From NCBI GenBank assembly GCA_039105265.1, contig JAPFFF010000027.1, forward strand, positions 1,488,001 to 1,552,000: DNA of 64,000 nucleotides. The letters run 5' to 3'. The position numbers and the translations under genes are program-made. How positions within the stretch are numbered: the first letter of the stretch is position 1; every line of letters begins with the position of its first letter. Positions 1 to 11,715 of this stretch are shown here, piece after piece. The notes below the pieces were generated by a model, which worked only from the letters and a program-made list of their open reading frames with translations, was not told where the DNA came from and made no database searches. This DNA is from Tritrichomonas musculus (Eukaryota; Parabasalia; Tritrichomonadida; Tritrichomonadidae).

Positions 1-3000
1 TAATAATGCAAGCAATGACGCCAGGATCAAGTTCTTTTTTATCTCTTGATTTTTTCACATTAGAATCTTCAGAGATCATTGTCCTATTTAAGAACAAGCC
101 GATATGAGAAGGATAGTCAGAACCCACATAGCCTTCCTGGTTAAAAGTGATTGGATTCACTGAATAAATCATATCAGAGCAAATAACCTCAAAAGGAACA
201 ACTTTATTCGAGTAATCAAAAGACATTTTATCGTCAACAAAAGAAATTTTGGAGATTAGTTCATCACAAGAAATATCAGTTAATGCATTAGCTATTAAAA
301 ATGGTTGGTTAAAGAATCTTTCAAAATCATCAGAAATATTCATATGAGAAACGTTAGCAAATTCAAAAGAAAATAAATTTGTATTGATTGCATTGTCAAT
401 AATCGATGGTTTTAGCCGAGTTTCATTGGAACAATTCCACATGATTTTTATATCATCTAAAAATGAAGGTGAATATAATAATGACGAATTGACCATGTAT
501 ATTGAATTTGATTCTCGCCACATTCGACTGATGCCAGTATTGTCTATAATTAGCCTATCTCTAAAAACAACAATGATTCGATCAGAATGTTTGAGTGTTA
601 CAGCACCATATATAACAGCTTCTTTATTAACTTCAAAATACATATTCGTATTTGAATCAAAACTTCTGATTTCAAAATTGTTTTGGATGTTAAAATCAGA
701 ATTAACTGAAATAATAGATTGAAATCGGTTGCTTGTACGATTAATCACAAGGACTCGGGTGTTGAAACGATTCAAATTGTTTTTGAATTTAGTGTCATCA
801 AAATCAACAGGAAGTATCTCATAACACATATTTAATGTTATCGTCCCTGAAACCAAAATCAAAGGATAAAAATGTACAGACTCCCAATTTTCATTATCTA
901 TTAAATTAACTGTTATGGTTGTATCTAATGAGATTGATATTGGAAAAGGATCAGAAGTTTCTAAGCCAATGTTTAATAATCGGCTAAAAAATGATAAGGC
1001 AAAAGCATTGGATGAAGTAATTTTAAGCAAAATGTTTGGATGATGAAATCCTTTAATTTCAACTTCTTCATCATCGGGTAAGTTATTTGTCCAATATCTC
1101 CACCCAGAAGAGGTAAACGTGAAATTTTTAATAGTTGCGGTTGTTTCGAGAATAATAATATCAATTTGATCTGAAAATGGCTCAATCTTTGTTAGCTGTG
1201 AAAAGTCTTTTAATGTAACCGATTTTAGGTTTGAAACGTCAATTTCACTAAATAATTGTATAAAATCGCAGCAATTATATATTATAAGTTCGCAATTTAA
1301 AATAATGGAATCTGACCAAGTTATATTCATTCTTGTTTGAGAATTTCCAATTTGCAATCTTTCTATTTTATCCGCAGCTTCTTGGTTAATTATGATATCA
1401 ATGCTGCTTTCAACATTTGTTTTAATAATTATTATGACTGGCTGTGTTCGTTCTGATAAAATTGACAGATCAATAAGGCATTTTTCGGTTGATATGGTGA
1501 ATGTTATGGTTTTGATATATGCTTCGTATGAATTTAGCCAACTATTATCATCTTCACTTGTAATTCGTGCATCCAAAGTTTGGCTGCTTCGCTTTGTTTT
1601 ATTTACACATATGCATCCATCATGAACAATAGCTTGAAAAGCATCACCATAATCGCTTTCTATTGTAAAATCTTTGATATCAACTGTTTCAATTTTCTCA
1701 ACGCAAATAACAGGCGTTATTGTTCCAACTGATCCAGTTACATAGGGTGATATTCTGGCCTTCCCTTCAATAGTGACTGCATTGATAAGATATCTGTTCG
1801 AAAGTGATATTAAAGGATTATCAATGAAGTGTAAATTCGTTACATTGACATCTCGATTTATTAATGAAGTGACATACAGATCGCCCCGAAAATCAGCTGG
1901 ATATGATGTAATTTGGCTTGTTGATATGTTAAGAAAGCAACCCTCAGCAGGTTCCAAGTGATAAGGGATAGCTACTGAATCGCATTCAATTGATAGGTTG
2001 CCTTCGATTGGATCTTGATTGAAATAATAAAAAGTTGATAAAACATGTAGCTCGGTATTAAGATAAAGTTTAACGAATGACAAAGAAAGTGTTGATATAG
2101 GATTTGAATTATTCCAAAACAAATTACTATTTACTAGTGATAAGGAAAAATTCTCACCCATAACCGTCTTAAAGCATGTACCTTCTGATGAGAAGTAATT
2201 GCCTGGATTTAAAGTAACATTAATATTTTCTGATATATAAGCATCTTGAGTAATATATAAATAATGAGGAAACATATCAGTATAATTGAGATCACCTGAA
2301 ATTGTAAATGATAATTCAGATCCTACTATATTGAAATAAAAAGCATTTGAATAATTAATTATATCTGGTAAATGTATAATAATTGATGTTTTATTTATGA
2401 TATCAATAATCATCTTATTGTTTTCAAATAAAACATCAGTTGTTTGATCAATGTCAATGTAAAACATATATGCTTCTGCATATTTTAAAGTTAGAAAAAC
2501 ATCTAATTGATCTGGATATGTAAAATTCTCTTCCATAAATGGTTTAACCTCTGGAAGTATTGTTAACCTACAAAAAGATAGATTTTGAAAAGCTGGAAGA
2601 TAATTAAGAGGAATTTCTGATATAGTAGTTTGAAACTCGAAATTAGGGTCTGATGTTATTGAAACATTGTTGTTTATTGATATTTTAGATGTGTTTAGTG
2701 AAGCACCCTTAAAATTAACGTTGATATTTGAAAAAGTAAAGCCTGGGCAATTATCTTCTGAACTTGTTGATGTATCTAAAGTAAATGTTGCAAATCCGTT
2801 TGTTTTATTTGATTGAAAAGAATATGTAGGAAAATTATTACTACGATGAAGAGTGGCAACTTTGTAATAAAACATTGGAAGCTCGTTGCAATCAAGTTCT
2901 AAATCTTCATCTATTGTTATTGAGGGTAAGCGCTGATACGATAAATCCATTGAATTAATTCGATCAATTAAATCATCGCGAGTGTCACATTTATATATTT

Positions 3001-3067
3001 CAACATCATAACCAATTAAAATATAATAAGCTGACTTTGCAGCGAATATAAGCAAGAATAGAATCAT
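1..3067 (-). CDS. Large secreted or membrane-anchored surface protein (3' end outside window)
   Basis: The minus strand is open from an ATG at 3067 to the window edge, about 1,022 residues without a stop. The protein begins with a hydrophobic signal peptide (MILFLLIFAAKSAYY). A long beta-rich ectodomain follows, rich in Ser, Thr, Ile and Asn, with many N-x-S/T glycosylation sites and scattered cysteines. The last residues in the window, after a charged KKSRDKKELDPG stretch, run into GVIACII, which looks like the start of a C-terminal membrane helix. Trichomonads have large families of single-pass surface proteins of this layout, but I recognise no specific domain and do not assign a family. 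It diverges from the ARMC3 gene across about 230 bp. The gene must continue a short way past the left edge for the rest of the helix and the tail. Confidence 0.8.
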   Translation of the reverse strand, partial: MILFLLIFAAKSAYYILIGYDVEIYKCDTRDDLIDRINSMDLSYQRLPSITIDEDLELDCNELPMFYYKVATLHRSNNFPTYSFQSNKTNGFATFTLDTSTSSEDNCPGFTFSNINVNFKGASLNTSKISINNNVSITSDPNFEFQTTISEIPLNYLPAFQNLSFCRLTILPEVKPFMEENFTYPDQLDVFLTLKYAEAYMFYIDIDQTTDVLFENNKMIIDIINKTSIIIHLPDIINYSNAFYFNIVGSELSFTISGDLNYTDMFPHYLYITQDAYISENINVTLNPGNYFSSEGTCFKTVMGENFSLSLVNSNLFWNNSNPISTLSLSFVKLYLNTELHVLSTFYYFNQDPIEGNLSIECDSVAIPYHLEPAEGCFLNISTSQITSYPADFRGDLYVTSLINRDVNVTNLHFIDNPLISLSNRYLINAVTIEGKARISPYVTGSVGTITPVICVEKIETVDIKDFTIESDYGDAFQAIVHDGCICVNKTKRSSQTLDARITSEDDNSWLNSYEAYIKTITFTISTEKCLIDLSILSERTQPVIIIIKTNVESSIDIIINQEAADKIERLQIGNSQTRMNITWSDSIILNCELIIYNCCDFIQLFSEIDVSNLKSVTLKDFSQLTKIEPFSDQIDIIILETTATIKNFTFTSSGWRYWTNNLPDDEEVEIKGFHHPNILLKITSSNAFALSFFSRLLNIGLETSDPFPISISLDTTITVNLIDNENWESVHFYPLILVSGTITLNMCYEILPVDFDDTKFKNNLNRFNTRVLVINRTSNRFQSIISVNSDFNIQNNFEIRSFDSNTNMYFEVNKEAVIYGAVTLKHSDRIIVVFRDRLIIDNTGISRMWRESNSIYMVNSSLLYSPSFLDDIKIMWNCSNETRLKPSIIDNAINTNLFSFEFANVSHMNISDDFERFFNQPFLIANALTDISCDELISKISFVDDKMSFDYSNKVVPFEVICSDMIYSVNPITFNQEGYVGSDYPSHIGLFLNRTMISEDSNVKKSRDKKELDPGVIACII

Positions 3068-3297
3068 ATGATTTTTTAAAATTTTTGATCGTTAAATTTA
3101 AAATTTCACCATGATAACTGAAAATGAAAATTTTATGCAATATAATATTGCAAAACAACGATTTTAAGTTAATTTGATAAATAAAAGCAAAAGGATTAAA
3201 ATTTAAGTATGTTTGAAATTACACGTTTTAAAAATATCAAACAAACGTATTTAAATATTGAATATATAATATATAACGGATTTCTAATTTCGAAAAT

Positions 3298-5946
3298 ATG
3301 GCTGCAGTTGCTGATGACTTCGATGAAGTTCATCTTCCAGTTGATATAACAGTCGAGTCATATGATACGCTTCTACTTTTGATGGCTTCTAATGAGCCAG
3401 CTGTTTTAATGCCAACAATTTCAGCCCTCCGCGAACAAATTAAAGACGAATCAATGGTGAATCGCACAATCGATAGACTAGTTGAACTCGCAAGTAATTT
3501 CAAAAATGATCAAGTTCTAATTGTAATATCATGGTATCTCGCCGCTCTAGCTGTTAGTGCTACCGAAGAAAAATGGGCTTTTGATGTCCTTTCAAAATCT
3601 GGCGCAGTTCCACATATTGTTAATTTTTCTCGAGCTTTTGATACTCCATCGCTTTCCGAACGATCTTTCGAAGCACTCGTAGCCTTGGCAGAAGATCCTG
3701 TAACTTCTCGCGAAATTGTTGCAAATGGAGCTCTTGAGGTTTTTAAAGAAGCACTCAAACGCGACGATCCAACAATTCAATCACAAGTTTCAACAGCTTT
3801 ATTCAAAATGAGTACAGATTTTGAGAATCGAAGATCGATTTTAAAAAGTGGATTATTTGATTCGCTTATTGATTTTCTTGGCTCTGAAGATCTGGATGAA
3901 GAGGTTTTAGGGAATGCTCTTCAAGCAACCGGAAATATTATTCTTGATTCAGAATGTGTTGTTTTGTTTGAAGAAAGAATGGGTTGGAAAAATGTTTATC
4001 CTTATCTAGATGATTCTGATAAACAAATTCAAACTTATGCATATAAAATTGTTGCTCAAGTATCAAATATTGATGCATTTCAATATCATTTTGATGATGA
4101 ATTACTTCAGAAATTTATTAACACATTAATTGATTTAGAAGAATTTGATCCTGTTGTACCTTATTTATTAATTATATTTCGCAATTGCTGTAATTTGCCA
4201 TTGGTTTCTCGTGCACTTGCTCAACAAGTTTCTTTATTTGTTGATAGACTTTTTTCAACACAAACAGAACAAGATATTAAAGAAACGATTGCTGAAATTC
4301 TAGCAAGACTAGCTGCCGATGCAAATACTCATTCATCATTACTTGAACCTGATCAGCTTAGCCGTATTTGTAAACTTCTTGCTCCAGAATATCAAAGCAC
4401 CGATGGTAAAACTCTCAAGACAACTCGCACAATTCGAAAATCTATTTTGCTTATTATGGATGCAGTATGTGAAAATCGCTCAATTCGCGGTAAATTGCAC
4501 GAATATGGTGCAATCGAGCAATTAATCAGAATTCTTCATGAAACTGTTGCAGATCCAAACTCAGAACCACCTGAGCCAGAAGTACCTCCAGAGAAGCCAC
4601 CAGAGTCACAGCCAGAATCTGCTCGACAACCAAATTCATCAGGTAGATCACAAAAGCATGATAAAAAGCAAGAGGCAGCCAAACTTGAACAACAAAGATT
4701 AGAACAGCAAAGGCTTGAACAACAGAGATTGCTTGAAGAGCAGCAAAGGCTTGAAGCAGAAAAAGCTGCAAAAGAAGAAGAAAAAGAAAAAGACGTTTTT
4801 GAAGATGGTTGGAAAGTTGAATTCCAGATGATTGTTCTACCAATGCTTTACAAGATGATTGGTGATACTAAATTACAGCAACTTTTGATTGCCAAAAGTT
4901 TAAGCGATCTAGAAGTTTTAATCACGAGTGAATTTCCAGATATTCTTAACACATCAATGCTCATAATCGCTACTTTAGCTGTTGATGACGGTGCCCGTGC
5001 CAATATTGCCAGTAGACCAAACTTTTTACAAGTTTTAATACAATTAATTTCTAATCGAAAAGTTGCTATTCGTCGTAATACATTGCATGCAATTAATTCG
5101 CTTGCAATGATGCCACAAATTGCTGTTCAATTCTGTAGTTTTGGTTTAATTGAAAAATTAAAACGATTTGCTGAATCGTCTGCAATGATCAATTTAAATC
5201 TTGCTACTTTTGCCAAGAATGCTTTGGAAACATTGTGTGCATCCAATATTGTTGCAAAATTTTGGGTCAAAGACATTATTGACTTTTCTGATAATATTGA
5301 AGATGGATTTTATTCTATTGATCCAAGATCTGAGCATTATAGATCGATTGAGGATCTATTAAATGACGTAATTCATTTGCGTATTGAAGATCTTTTATTG
5401 GACCAAAATCGTGACGAAGGATTAAAAGAAGCTATTCAATCTCTTGCTGACAGTTTCTCTGTAAAAGTTGAGCCTTCTGAATTACCTCCTCCTAAAAAGA
5501 AAGGTAAGAAGAATGAACAGCAACAAGAAGTTCATCCAACAGTAGTAATTCCAGAATGGCCACATATTGCAGTGGCAGTTGCTAATTTTGTAATTAATCG
5601 AATGGGCGGGCCTTCTGAAGGTGGAAGGATTCCATATGAAGCGGAAGTTAGTAGATGTAAATATAAAACACATTCTGATGTTGTAATGTTAGGTCAGCTT
5701 CAAGTCGGAGCAGTCCGTCATCGTGCATTACTTTTCAAGTATTTAGCGCAATTGTACGGAATGCAAGTATCTATTAAAAGAAACAGAGAAGATTTGAGTT
5801 GCGAAGTAAAGGCGAAAAAAGGAACAGATATTTATATTGTATCTTTAACTGGAAATGGCGATGTTTTGACTGCAACAGAAGGAACACAACCATTAACAAC
5901 ACTCGAAGAACAAGATCAAGCTCCTCCTGCTGCAGAGCAAAAATAA
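3298..5946 (+). CDS. ARMC3: ARMC3-like armadillo-repeat protein
   Basis: This 882-residue protein matches ARMC3 in length and layout. Residues about 15-415 are armadillo helical repeats. Residues about 420-500 form a Pro/Glu-rich linker and a Gln/Arg/Glu coiled stretch (LEQQRLEQQRLEQQR). More ARM-like helices follow to about 700. The C-terminus, after a lysine-rich PPPKKKGKKNE segment, is an EDR1/CTR1-type domain (about 740-870: VVIPEWPHIAVAVANFV, then GGRIPYEAEVSRCK and GAVRHRALLFKYLAQ). ARMC3 is known from flagellate eukaryotes and sperm, so a flagellum-linked role is expected; that is family knowledge. The start ATG follows an AT-rich leader with TAACGG at 3274-3279, a Myb-type YAACKG site. 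The coding region is visibly richer in G and C than its flanks, and the stop is TAA in a TAAATA context. Confidence 0.85.
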   Translation: MAAVADDFDEVHLPVDITVESYDTLLLLMASNEPAVLMPTISALREQIKDESMVNRTIDRLVELASNFKNDQVLIVISWYLAALAVSATEEKWAFDVLSKSGAVPHIVNFSRAFDTPSLSERSFEALVALAEDPVTSREIVANGALEVFKEALKRDDPTIQSQVSTALFKMSTDFENRRSILKSGLFDSLIDFLGSEDLDEEVLGNALQATGNIILDSECVVLFEERMGWKNVYPYLDDSDKQIQTYAYKIVAQVSNIDAFQYHFDDELLQKFINTLIDLEEFDPVVPYLLIIFRNCCNLPLVSRALAQQVSLFVDRLFSTQTEQDIKETIAEILARLAADANTHSSLLEPDQLSRICKLLAPEYQSTDGKTLKTTRTIRKSILLIMDAVCENRSIRGKLHEYGAIEQLIRILHETVADPNSEPPEPEVPPEKPPESQPESARQPNSSGRSQKHDKKQEAAKLEQQRLEQQRLEQQRLLEEQQRLEAEKAAKEEEKEKDVFEDGWKVEFQMIVLPMLYKMIGDTKLQQLLIAKSLSDLEVLITSEFPDILNTSMLIIATLAVDDGARANIASRPNFLQVLIQLISNRKVAIRRNTLHAINSLAMMPQIAVQFCSFGLIEKLKRFAESSAMINLNLATFAKNALETLCASNIVAKFWVKDIIDFSDNIEDGFYSIDPRSEHYRSIEDLLNDVIHLRIEDLLLDQNRDEGLKEAIQSLADSFSVKVEPSELPPPKKKGKKNEQQQEVHPTVVIPEWPHIAVAVANFVINRMGGPSEGGRIPYEAEVSRCKYKTHSDVVMLGQLQVGAVRHRALLFKYLAQLYGMQVSIKRNREDLSCEVKAKKGTDIYIVSLTGNGDVLTATEGTQPLTTLEEQDQAPPAAEQK

Positions 5947-6066
5947 ATATTTTTTATTTCTATTTATTTAAATTTTCATTTAATTCAAAAAAATTGATGT
6001 TAGACTTTATATAAATTCAATTTTTCAATAACCTCGTTTTTTGAAAATTTTCTTTTCTTTTTTTAA

Positions 6067-7473
6067 ATGATCGATTATAAAGACTTTTTTGAACCTCAAA
6101 ATTTAGCAGCACCTCGAGTTGATAATGTTGTTAATGATAACTCTTCCCAAGATCAATCAATCCCAATAAAAATAGTTTCACAATGCAAAGATTTAATATG
6201 CATTGCATGCAATAGTTTTCAAGGAAACGATTTTGAATCATATTTTAATGTTATACGGAGTATTAATAAATATTATTCAAATACCGATATTGATTTGATT
6301 CTTCCTGCAGTCTTTAATCCAGAATTTAATACAATCTTAATTAATTCATTAGATGTAACTCGTTTTAACTTAGAAAATATTAATGAAGTGCTGAAATTAA
6401 TTTACAATATTTCCTTTTTTTCGGAGAATTTTTACTATTTTCGTAATTCTCAACTTTTTGATATTGCTTATCATTTATTGGAATTAAATAATCAAACTGT
6501 CAGTTTAGAGTGTATATCAATCATTAACCTTTTTATGGTAATATTTCAGACGATACATTTCCCATACAAAATTGTTGACTTTCTACATATTTTGCAAAAT
6601 ATTTCAAATGATCCAAATATTGTTGAATATGTTTCAGAGAATTTAAAACTTCTAATTTATTATATTGATGTTAGAAAATATTTAGCTAATATTTTATATT
6701 TACAAAATTTTTTACTTCCAGCAATTAAAACTTGTGAAGGTATAGCTGATATTATTGAATCGTGTGTATATATAATTGGTGAAGATCCACTAAACTTTCC
6801 ACTAATTTTTGAATCAAGAATTATTCACACCTTTATTGACTTGCTAGATTTCAGATATATGAAGCAGTTTAATATTTACCAATCTGTTATTCTCAATTTT
6901 TTCCAATTTATATGTCGTTCCTTTATGAATATCAAACCAGAATGGCAGGAAATATCAATGAAAGTTATCGGTATTGATACTCTTACAAGAATTTATGGAG
7001 ATGAAAGAATTAATTTAGCAATTCATCAAATATTATTTCAATATCTAAAAAATTGCAATAATATTATAGAAGAAAATCCTTTTTTTGCAACAATACTAAA
7101 TAGAGGCTTTGTTCATAAATTAGTAAAAACTTTTGAAACCCAAAATTTCCAAACGAAGAAGCAGATATTGATTGTTATAAATAAATTATTAAAAACTCAA
7201 AATCAGGAACTTTTTTTACAGCTAACGCACATAGACGCCAACTATACTATTATTTGTAGTGATTTTGCTGTATCAGTCTGCGATGACATAAAAATCCAAA
7301 AAGTATTTTTAAAATCACTTATTAGAATGATTCAAATTAGTGAAAAAGTTGGAGAAGAAAAGCGTATTATAATTACCCAAGATATTGAAGATTTTATTGA
7401 ATCATGTACAGTATGCGAAGACCATAAGGTCCGAGATCTTGCTTTTTATTTTTATAATATAACTACAAAATAA
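6067..7473 (+). CDS. Armadillo/HEAT-like helical repeat protein
   Basis: This 468-residue protein begins only 120 bp after the ARMC3 stop. It is almost entirely alpha-helical, with repeated LL/LI/NLF spacing typical of armadillo or HEAT solenoids, such as VLKLIYNISFFSENFYYF and FVHKLVKTFETQNFQ. It lacks the signature residues of a named family, has no signal peptide and has no clear membrane segment. Trichomonads encode many divergent ARM-like proteins of this size. The ORF is long relative to local AT content and has a clean ATG and TAA, so I take it as a real gene. Its function is unknown. It could be an adaptor or an importin-like scaffold, but nothing in the sequence decides this. Confidence 0.75.
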   Translation: MIDYKDFFEPQNLAAPRVDNVVNDNSSQDQSIPIKIVSQCKDLICIACNSFQGNDFESYFNVIRSINKYYSNTDIDLILPAVFNPEFNTILINSLDVTRFNLENINEVLKLIYNISFFSENFYYFRNSQLFDIAYHLLELNNQTVSLECISIINLFMVIFQTIHFPYKIVDFLHILQNISNDPNIVEYVSENLKLLIYYIDVRKYLANILYLQNFLLPAIKTCEGIADIIESCVYIIGEDPLNFPLIFESRIIHTFIDLLDFRYMKQFNIYQSVILNFFQFICRSFMNIKPEWQEISMKVIGIDTLTRIYGDERINLAIHQILFQYLKNCNNIIEENPFFATILNRGFVHKLVKTFETQNFQTKKQILIVINKLLKTQNQELFLQLTHIDANYTIICSDFAVSVCDDIKIQKVFLKSLIRMIQISEKVGEEKRIIITQDIEDFIESCTVCEDHKVRDLAFYFYNITTK

Positions 7474-8784
7474 TTATCAAATAGATGACGTATTATATTA
7501 CATGTTTTTAACTGATGATAATAATGCAAAAGAAACATAAATTAATATAAAATATAGTATCCAAAAAATTCATTTTGAACTTCAAAAATGAATTTCAATC
7601 CTTCAAATATTCTTTAATAGCAAATAATCTGTTTGATTCAAATGGATTGGGCAAGTATTGTGCCATATTGATTTAACATATTATTTGGTTTATTCTTTTC
7701 TACAAAAAATATTTATAAACATTGTAAATAATCAGATTATAGTATGTTATTTCCCTTAATTCGCCATAAAAAAATCTTTTTAAAAATTCATTATCAAGAT
7801 ATAAAAATTTTGAAATTTCTTTATAAATTAAGATTGATATCATCATTGTGAAGTTTATTTCAAAAATTGAGAGAGATCAAAAATATTAGAAATTTAAAAT
7901 AAATATCATTGGGTTTTATTAATTATTGTTATTAGATCCATAATTATAAAAACAAAAAAAGGATTTCGTTTTGATATTTTTCGCTCTTTATTTTTACATA
8001 TCTTTTTCAGAAAAATATAATAGCATTTGCATTTCAATTATTTTATTATATATTATATTATTGGATAAATATATATTATTATAGAATTATAATATTCAAT
8101 ATATATTACGGTAAAACAATAAACTATTATTTATCAATTAAACTGAGTTCAAAAAACTTTACCTCCATTTCATATTTTAAATCATTTTATCTTTTTTATC
8201 AAACAATTTAATTGCATCATTCTTCATTAATAATATATTAGATAATTATCATAATATTAATTAAATTTTAAAAAATTAATTTATATTTAAAATATAAAGA
8301 TATGATTATTTTAAATTGAGAGGGAGGTAATGTTTTTTGAACAAGGTTTAATAATTTGTTCAAAAAATTGAATGTTTATTTTTAATATATTCATAATTGA
8401 AAAGGTAAAAAAAAATCATTGAACCTTAAAATTCAAAATATCGGTTTACCTCTCAAATAAAAAGATAATATTATTTTTATCATATATATTTTTTTAATTT
8501 GAAAAAAACATAAAAAATAAGTCCAATTTAGGTTTCAACAAATTGTTGAATATAATAATCTATTATTACTCAATATATGCTTTATCATTCATCATTAATC
8601 AAATGTCATTAAAAAATTATAATAAATTATCCTTGATATAGGTATTATTTCACCCAATTTTTTCAAATAGATTGGTAAATCAAAATCACATAAAATAGAA
8701 AAAAACTTGAATATAAACATAAAAGTTTATTTACAATAATCCGATTTCATAATTATTGTTTTGTTTTGTTATCAAAAAAAATGT
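7474..8784. other. AT-rich intergenic region
   Basis: About 1.3 kb without a credible gene on either strand. It consists of AT-rich runs and holds one short inverted-repeat element, listed separately. No tRNA-like or rRNA-like sequence was seen. Confidence 0.6.
8147..8342. repeat. Short inverted-repeat (MITE-like) element
   Basis: A 20-bp inverted repeat closes this 196-bp segment. The left arm at 8147-8166 reads GTTCAAAAAACTTTACCTCC. The right arm at 8323-8342 is its reverse complement with one mismatch. The interior has no coding potential. I see no clear target-site duplication, so mobility is inferred from the structure alone. Confidence 0.4.
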
Positions 8785-9108
8785 TTAGTCAAAGATAATC
8801 AAGTCTTCTTGATTGTCTTTTTCTGCTTTTTTCTGCATTTGCAAAATTTTTGGTAATAATTTATTTGATTCTTTTCTACTTTTTTCATCATTTGGACATG
8901 ATGTTTCACGATATATATAAAATTCTTTATGTGGTTTATTTCCAATTGAATAAACATTGGAAAGGTTCTTACAATTATGATTTGAGATAATTGTAATATG
9001 AAATCTTTTATTATGTTGTTCCGGAAAGCCTATTGACGTACGATTGAATGTTGTAGACATTTCTCTTTTAGTAATTGATGGTGCCTGTATTTTCATGTTT
9101 TCCGACAT
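8785..9108 (-). CDS. Small hypothetical protein (107 aa)
   Basis: The minus-strand ORF encodes 107 residues with a normal ATG and stop. It is basic, with no membrane segment or signal peptide. Its sequence has mixed composition (IGFPEQHNKRFHITIISNHN; YIYRETSCPNDEKSRKESNK) instead of the Ile/Phe/Asn/Lys-only composition of random AT-rich ORFs here, which argues for a real gene or the remnant of one. I recognise no family. It stands alone between two long non-coding stretches. Confidence 0.4.
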   Translation of the reverse strand: MSENMKIQAPSITKREMSTTFNRTSIGFPEQHNKRFHITIISNHNCKNLSNVYSIGNKPHKEFYIYRETSCPNDEKSRKESNKLLPKILQMQKKAEKDNQEDLIIFD

Positions 9109-10771
9109 CTATAAAAATAAAAACGAAAAGTGAAGAAATTTTGTAAATAAAATATAAAATGAAAATAAAATTTTTTTTATTTTATTATCCTTGATTAAAA
9201 TTTATAAAAATGCATGATTTATCATTTTATAGATATAATATTCATTTATAACAAAAATTATAATTAATAAAATGTGATTAAATTAGTGTTTATTGTTATA
9301 TCCAATATATAACATAATCTAAAAAAACTTAAACTCAAAATATTTGAATAATTGGTTTTCAATTTTTTAAAAATTGAATAGAGTTGATGAAATTTCAAAT
9401 GTAAATTGCGAGTATTCAATGGTTTATCCGTCCCTTAAAAGCTTATTAATTTGAGATGTGGGTTTCCTTATTAGAAATTTATTTTTAATATTTAAATTGA
9501 TTGTATTTGGAATAGATTATAATTGTCCCAAATGGCACAATATCTACATATTCAATTTCTAAAATATTTTTTTATATTCTCAAAATTCAAAGCTTGTCAA
9601 AAGCTTTCAATTTTAAAAGCTATCAACCATTTGAAACAAGAACTAAAGTTTTTACATTTTGAACAAAATAAAATTTACTCAATTAGTAATCTTTGTTGTT
9701 TTTATTATTATTTATGTTTTTATTAAAGCAATATGGCTGTTGATTTCTCATTTGTTTTTTGCTAATAAAGATATAATAATTTGTTATCAAAACTTATTAT
9801 CAAAATGATTGATTCTATATTTGTATTGGTAAGATATAGAAAATGAATTAGTAAATTTTACAATTGTAACATAATACAACATTTGATCATTAAGATCCAT
9901 AACAATTTTTAATGAAAAAAACTGAATATCACATATATATTATTATTATTATAAGAAGAAAGCACTATTTATTTTGATATCTAATCTCTATATTAATTTG
10001 AATAATAAATATATCTGACGTTGAGATAAAATTGGTTGGATTATATATGTTCTGGGAGAGATATGGTGCTTAGCTGCTTATTTTCCTTTAGTGTGGCGAT
10101 TTGTATGAGGTCATTCAAACATTTTTGTGATGATATTTTGTTTATAAACAAATCGATATATATTAAATTCTTGACCTGCTATGCAAAAAAATTATATAAT
10201 ATAATTTAAATATTTGGTATATGTTATTAAACAAAAATATAATAATCATTATTCTCTGATTTATGCGATTTTTGTCGAATTAAATAATATGATGATCTAT
10301 TTTTATGGGGAAATTTAGAGTTTTAAGAAAGGCAATATATTTAAAATTATATAAAAATATATATATGCATATGTACAATGCTTTTATTTGGTCTATCTAT
10401 CTTATTTAATTAAAAATATATATTCAAAAAAAGTCTGGTTTCATTATTTAAAACATGCTTTATCAAAAGAAAACCTCATGGGAAATATTAATTTAGCATT
10501 CATTTTTAATAATTCGCATTCATTCTTTCAAAATAGGCAAAACAAATAAAAATCATAGTTTGGGTATTGAAAAATATTCAGAGCGACGTTCAAATTTTAA
10601 AACTTTTTCATTTTAAAAATTATATGAGTTCATTGAAATCATATTTGATGATTTATTTGGTCGCTTATATTTTTATAAAAATGCAAGAAATAACATTGTG
10701 GCATACCAATATGATTAAAACAACAATATAAAAATCAATATAATAATATTTTCATCGAAATCAGATTGATT

Positions 10772-10879
10772 ATGGAAGATAAAATCCATTTTTCTAAAGC
10801 ATATCAATGCCAATTATGCGGAAGCTATTTATTATCAAAGAAAGGAGCAAAAAATCATAAATGTTTTTTTCATAAATAA
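10772..10879 (+). CDS. Possible 35-residue zinc-finger microprotein or gene remnant
   Basis: The ORF opens with ATG and ends with TAA. It encodes MEDKIHFSKAYQCQLCGSYL followed by LSKKGAKNHKCFFHK. The pattern Cys-x2-Cys-x12-His-x-Cys is a good match to a single C2HC/C2H2-type zinc finger, and the aromatic residue before the first Cys and the spacing are also typical. A TCATCG initiator-like sequence lies upstream at about 10753. It could be a true micro-gene or the last finger of a lost larger protein. Such a short motif can arise by chance, so confidence is low. Confidence 0.3.
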   Translation: MEDKIHFSKAYQCQLCGSYLLSKKGAKNHKCFFHK

Positions 10880-11715
10880 CGCAAATTAAATAATATTGAA
10901 TAAGGTAGCTAGATTTTTTTATCAAAAATGTAAGATCATTAAATTTTTCATTATTTAGGAGATATTGGCTATGATTCCTTCCTGAAAAGTTTTTAATACA
11001 TTTATTGATGCATAAAAAATAATATTATCCGGTAATAAAATGATTTATTTCAAAGATCTAAATTATATTATTTGAAATTTCAATCAAATATTGAATTATA
11101 CAAGATTTCAATGCAATGAATAAGGATACTACATGATAAATTCATATTTCTTGTATAAAATATTATCTTTATTTCTAAAAAAAATTCAAATATTATATAC
11201 TTATTAATCATAAAAGTGTTTGTTTAAACTCCATTTTGTTTTATAAAAAGCATGTAATTTATTATCTATATGGTATATTTTTATTTTTTTTAAATAAATG
11301 TGCTTAATATTTTAATAAATTGATAAAAAAAAATTTACTTATAAAAATTCAAAAAATTCAGAGCCATCATTTAAATTTCTGAGAAAATTCAGAATGGCTC
11401 TGAAATCATATCGCCATACTATTTTCCTTTTTTATAAACTGGCCGATTAATAAACCGCCAAAATATTCTCAAAAAAATTGAGAACATTTTGTCCAAAAAA
11501 GTTTTTAAAAAAAAAAATCAATCTAAAGTTTTTTTCAAAAACGATACTGTTAGCTTTTTAAAATATATTTAAGTTAAAAATATATATTATTTTATGTTTT
11601 CTTTTTATCATTAGAGAAAAAATACATTTTAAATAATATATGTTCAAGATAATTATAATCATTTTTATTTGGGCACTTTTTGAATGGCTATTCAAAAGGT
11701 GACTTGTATATTTCT

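Noticed and set aside
9523-9726. 67-residue plus-strand ORF
   Set aside because: Phe/Tyr/Ile/Lys-rich composition expected from random AT-rich DNA; no motif, no upstream signal.
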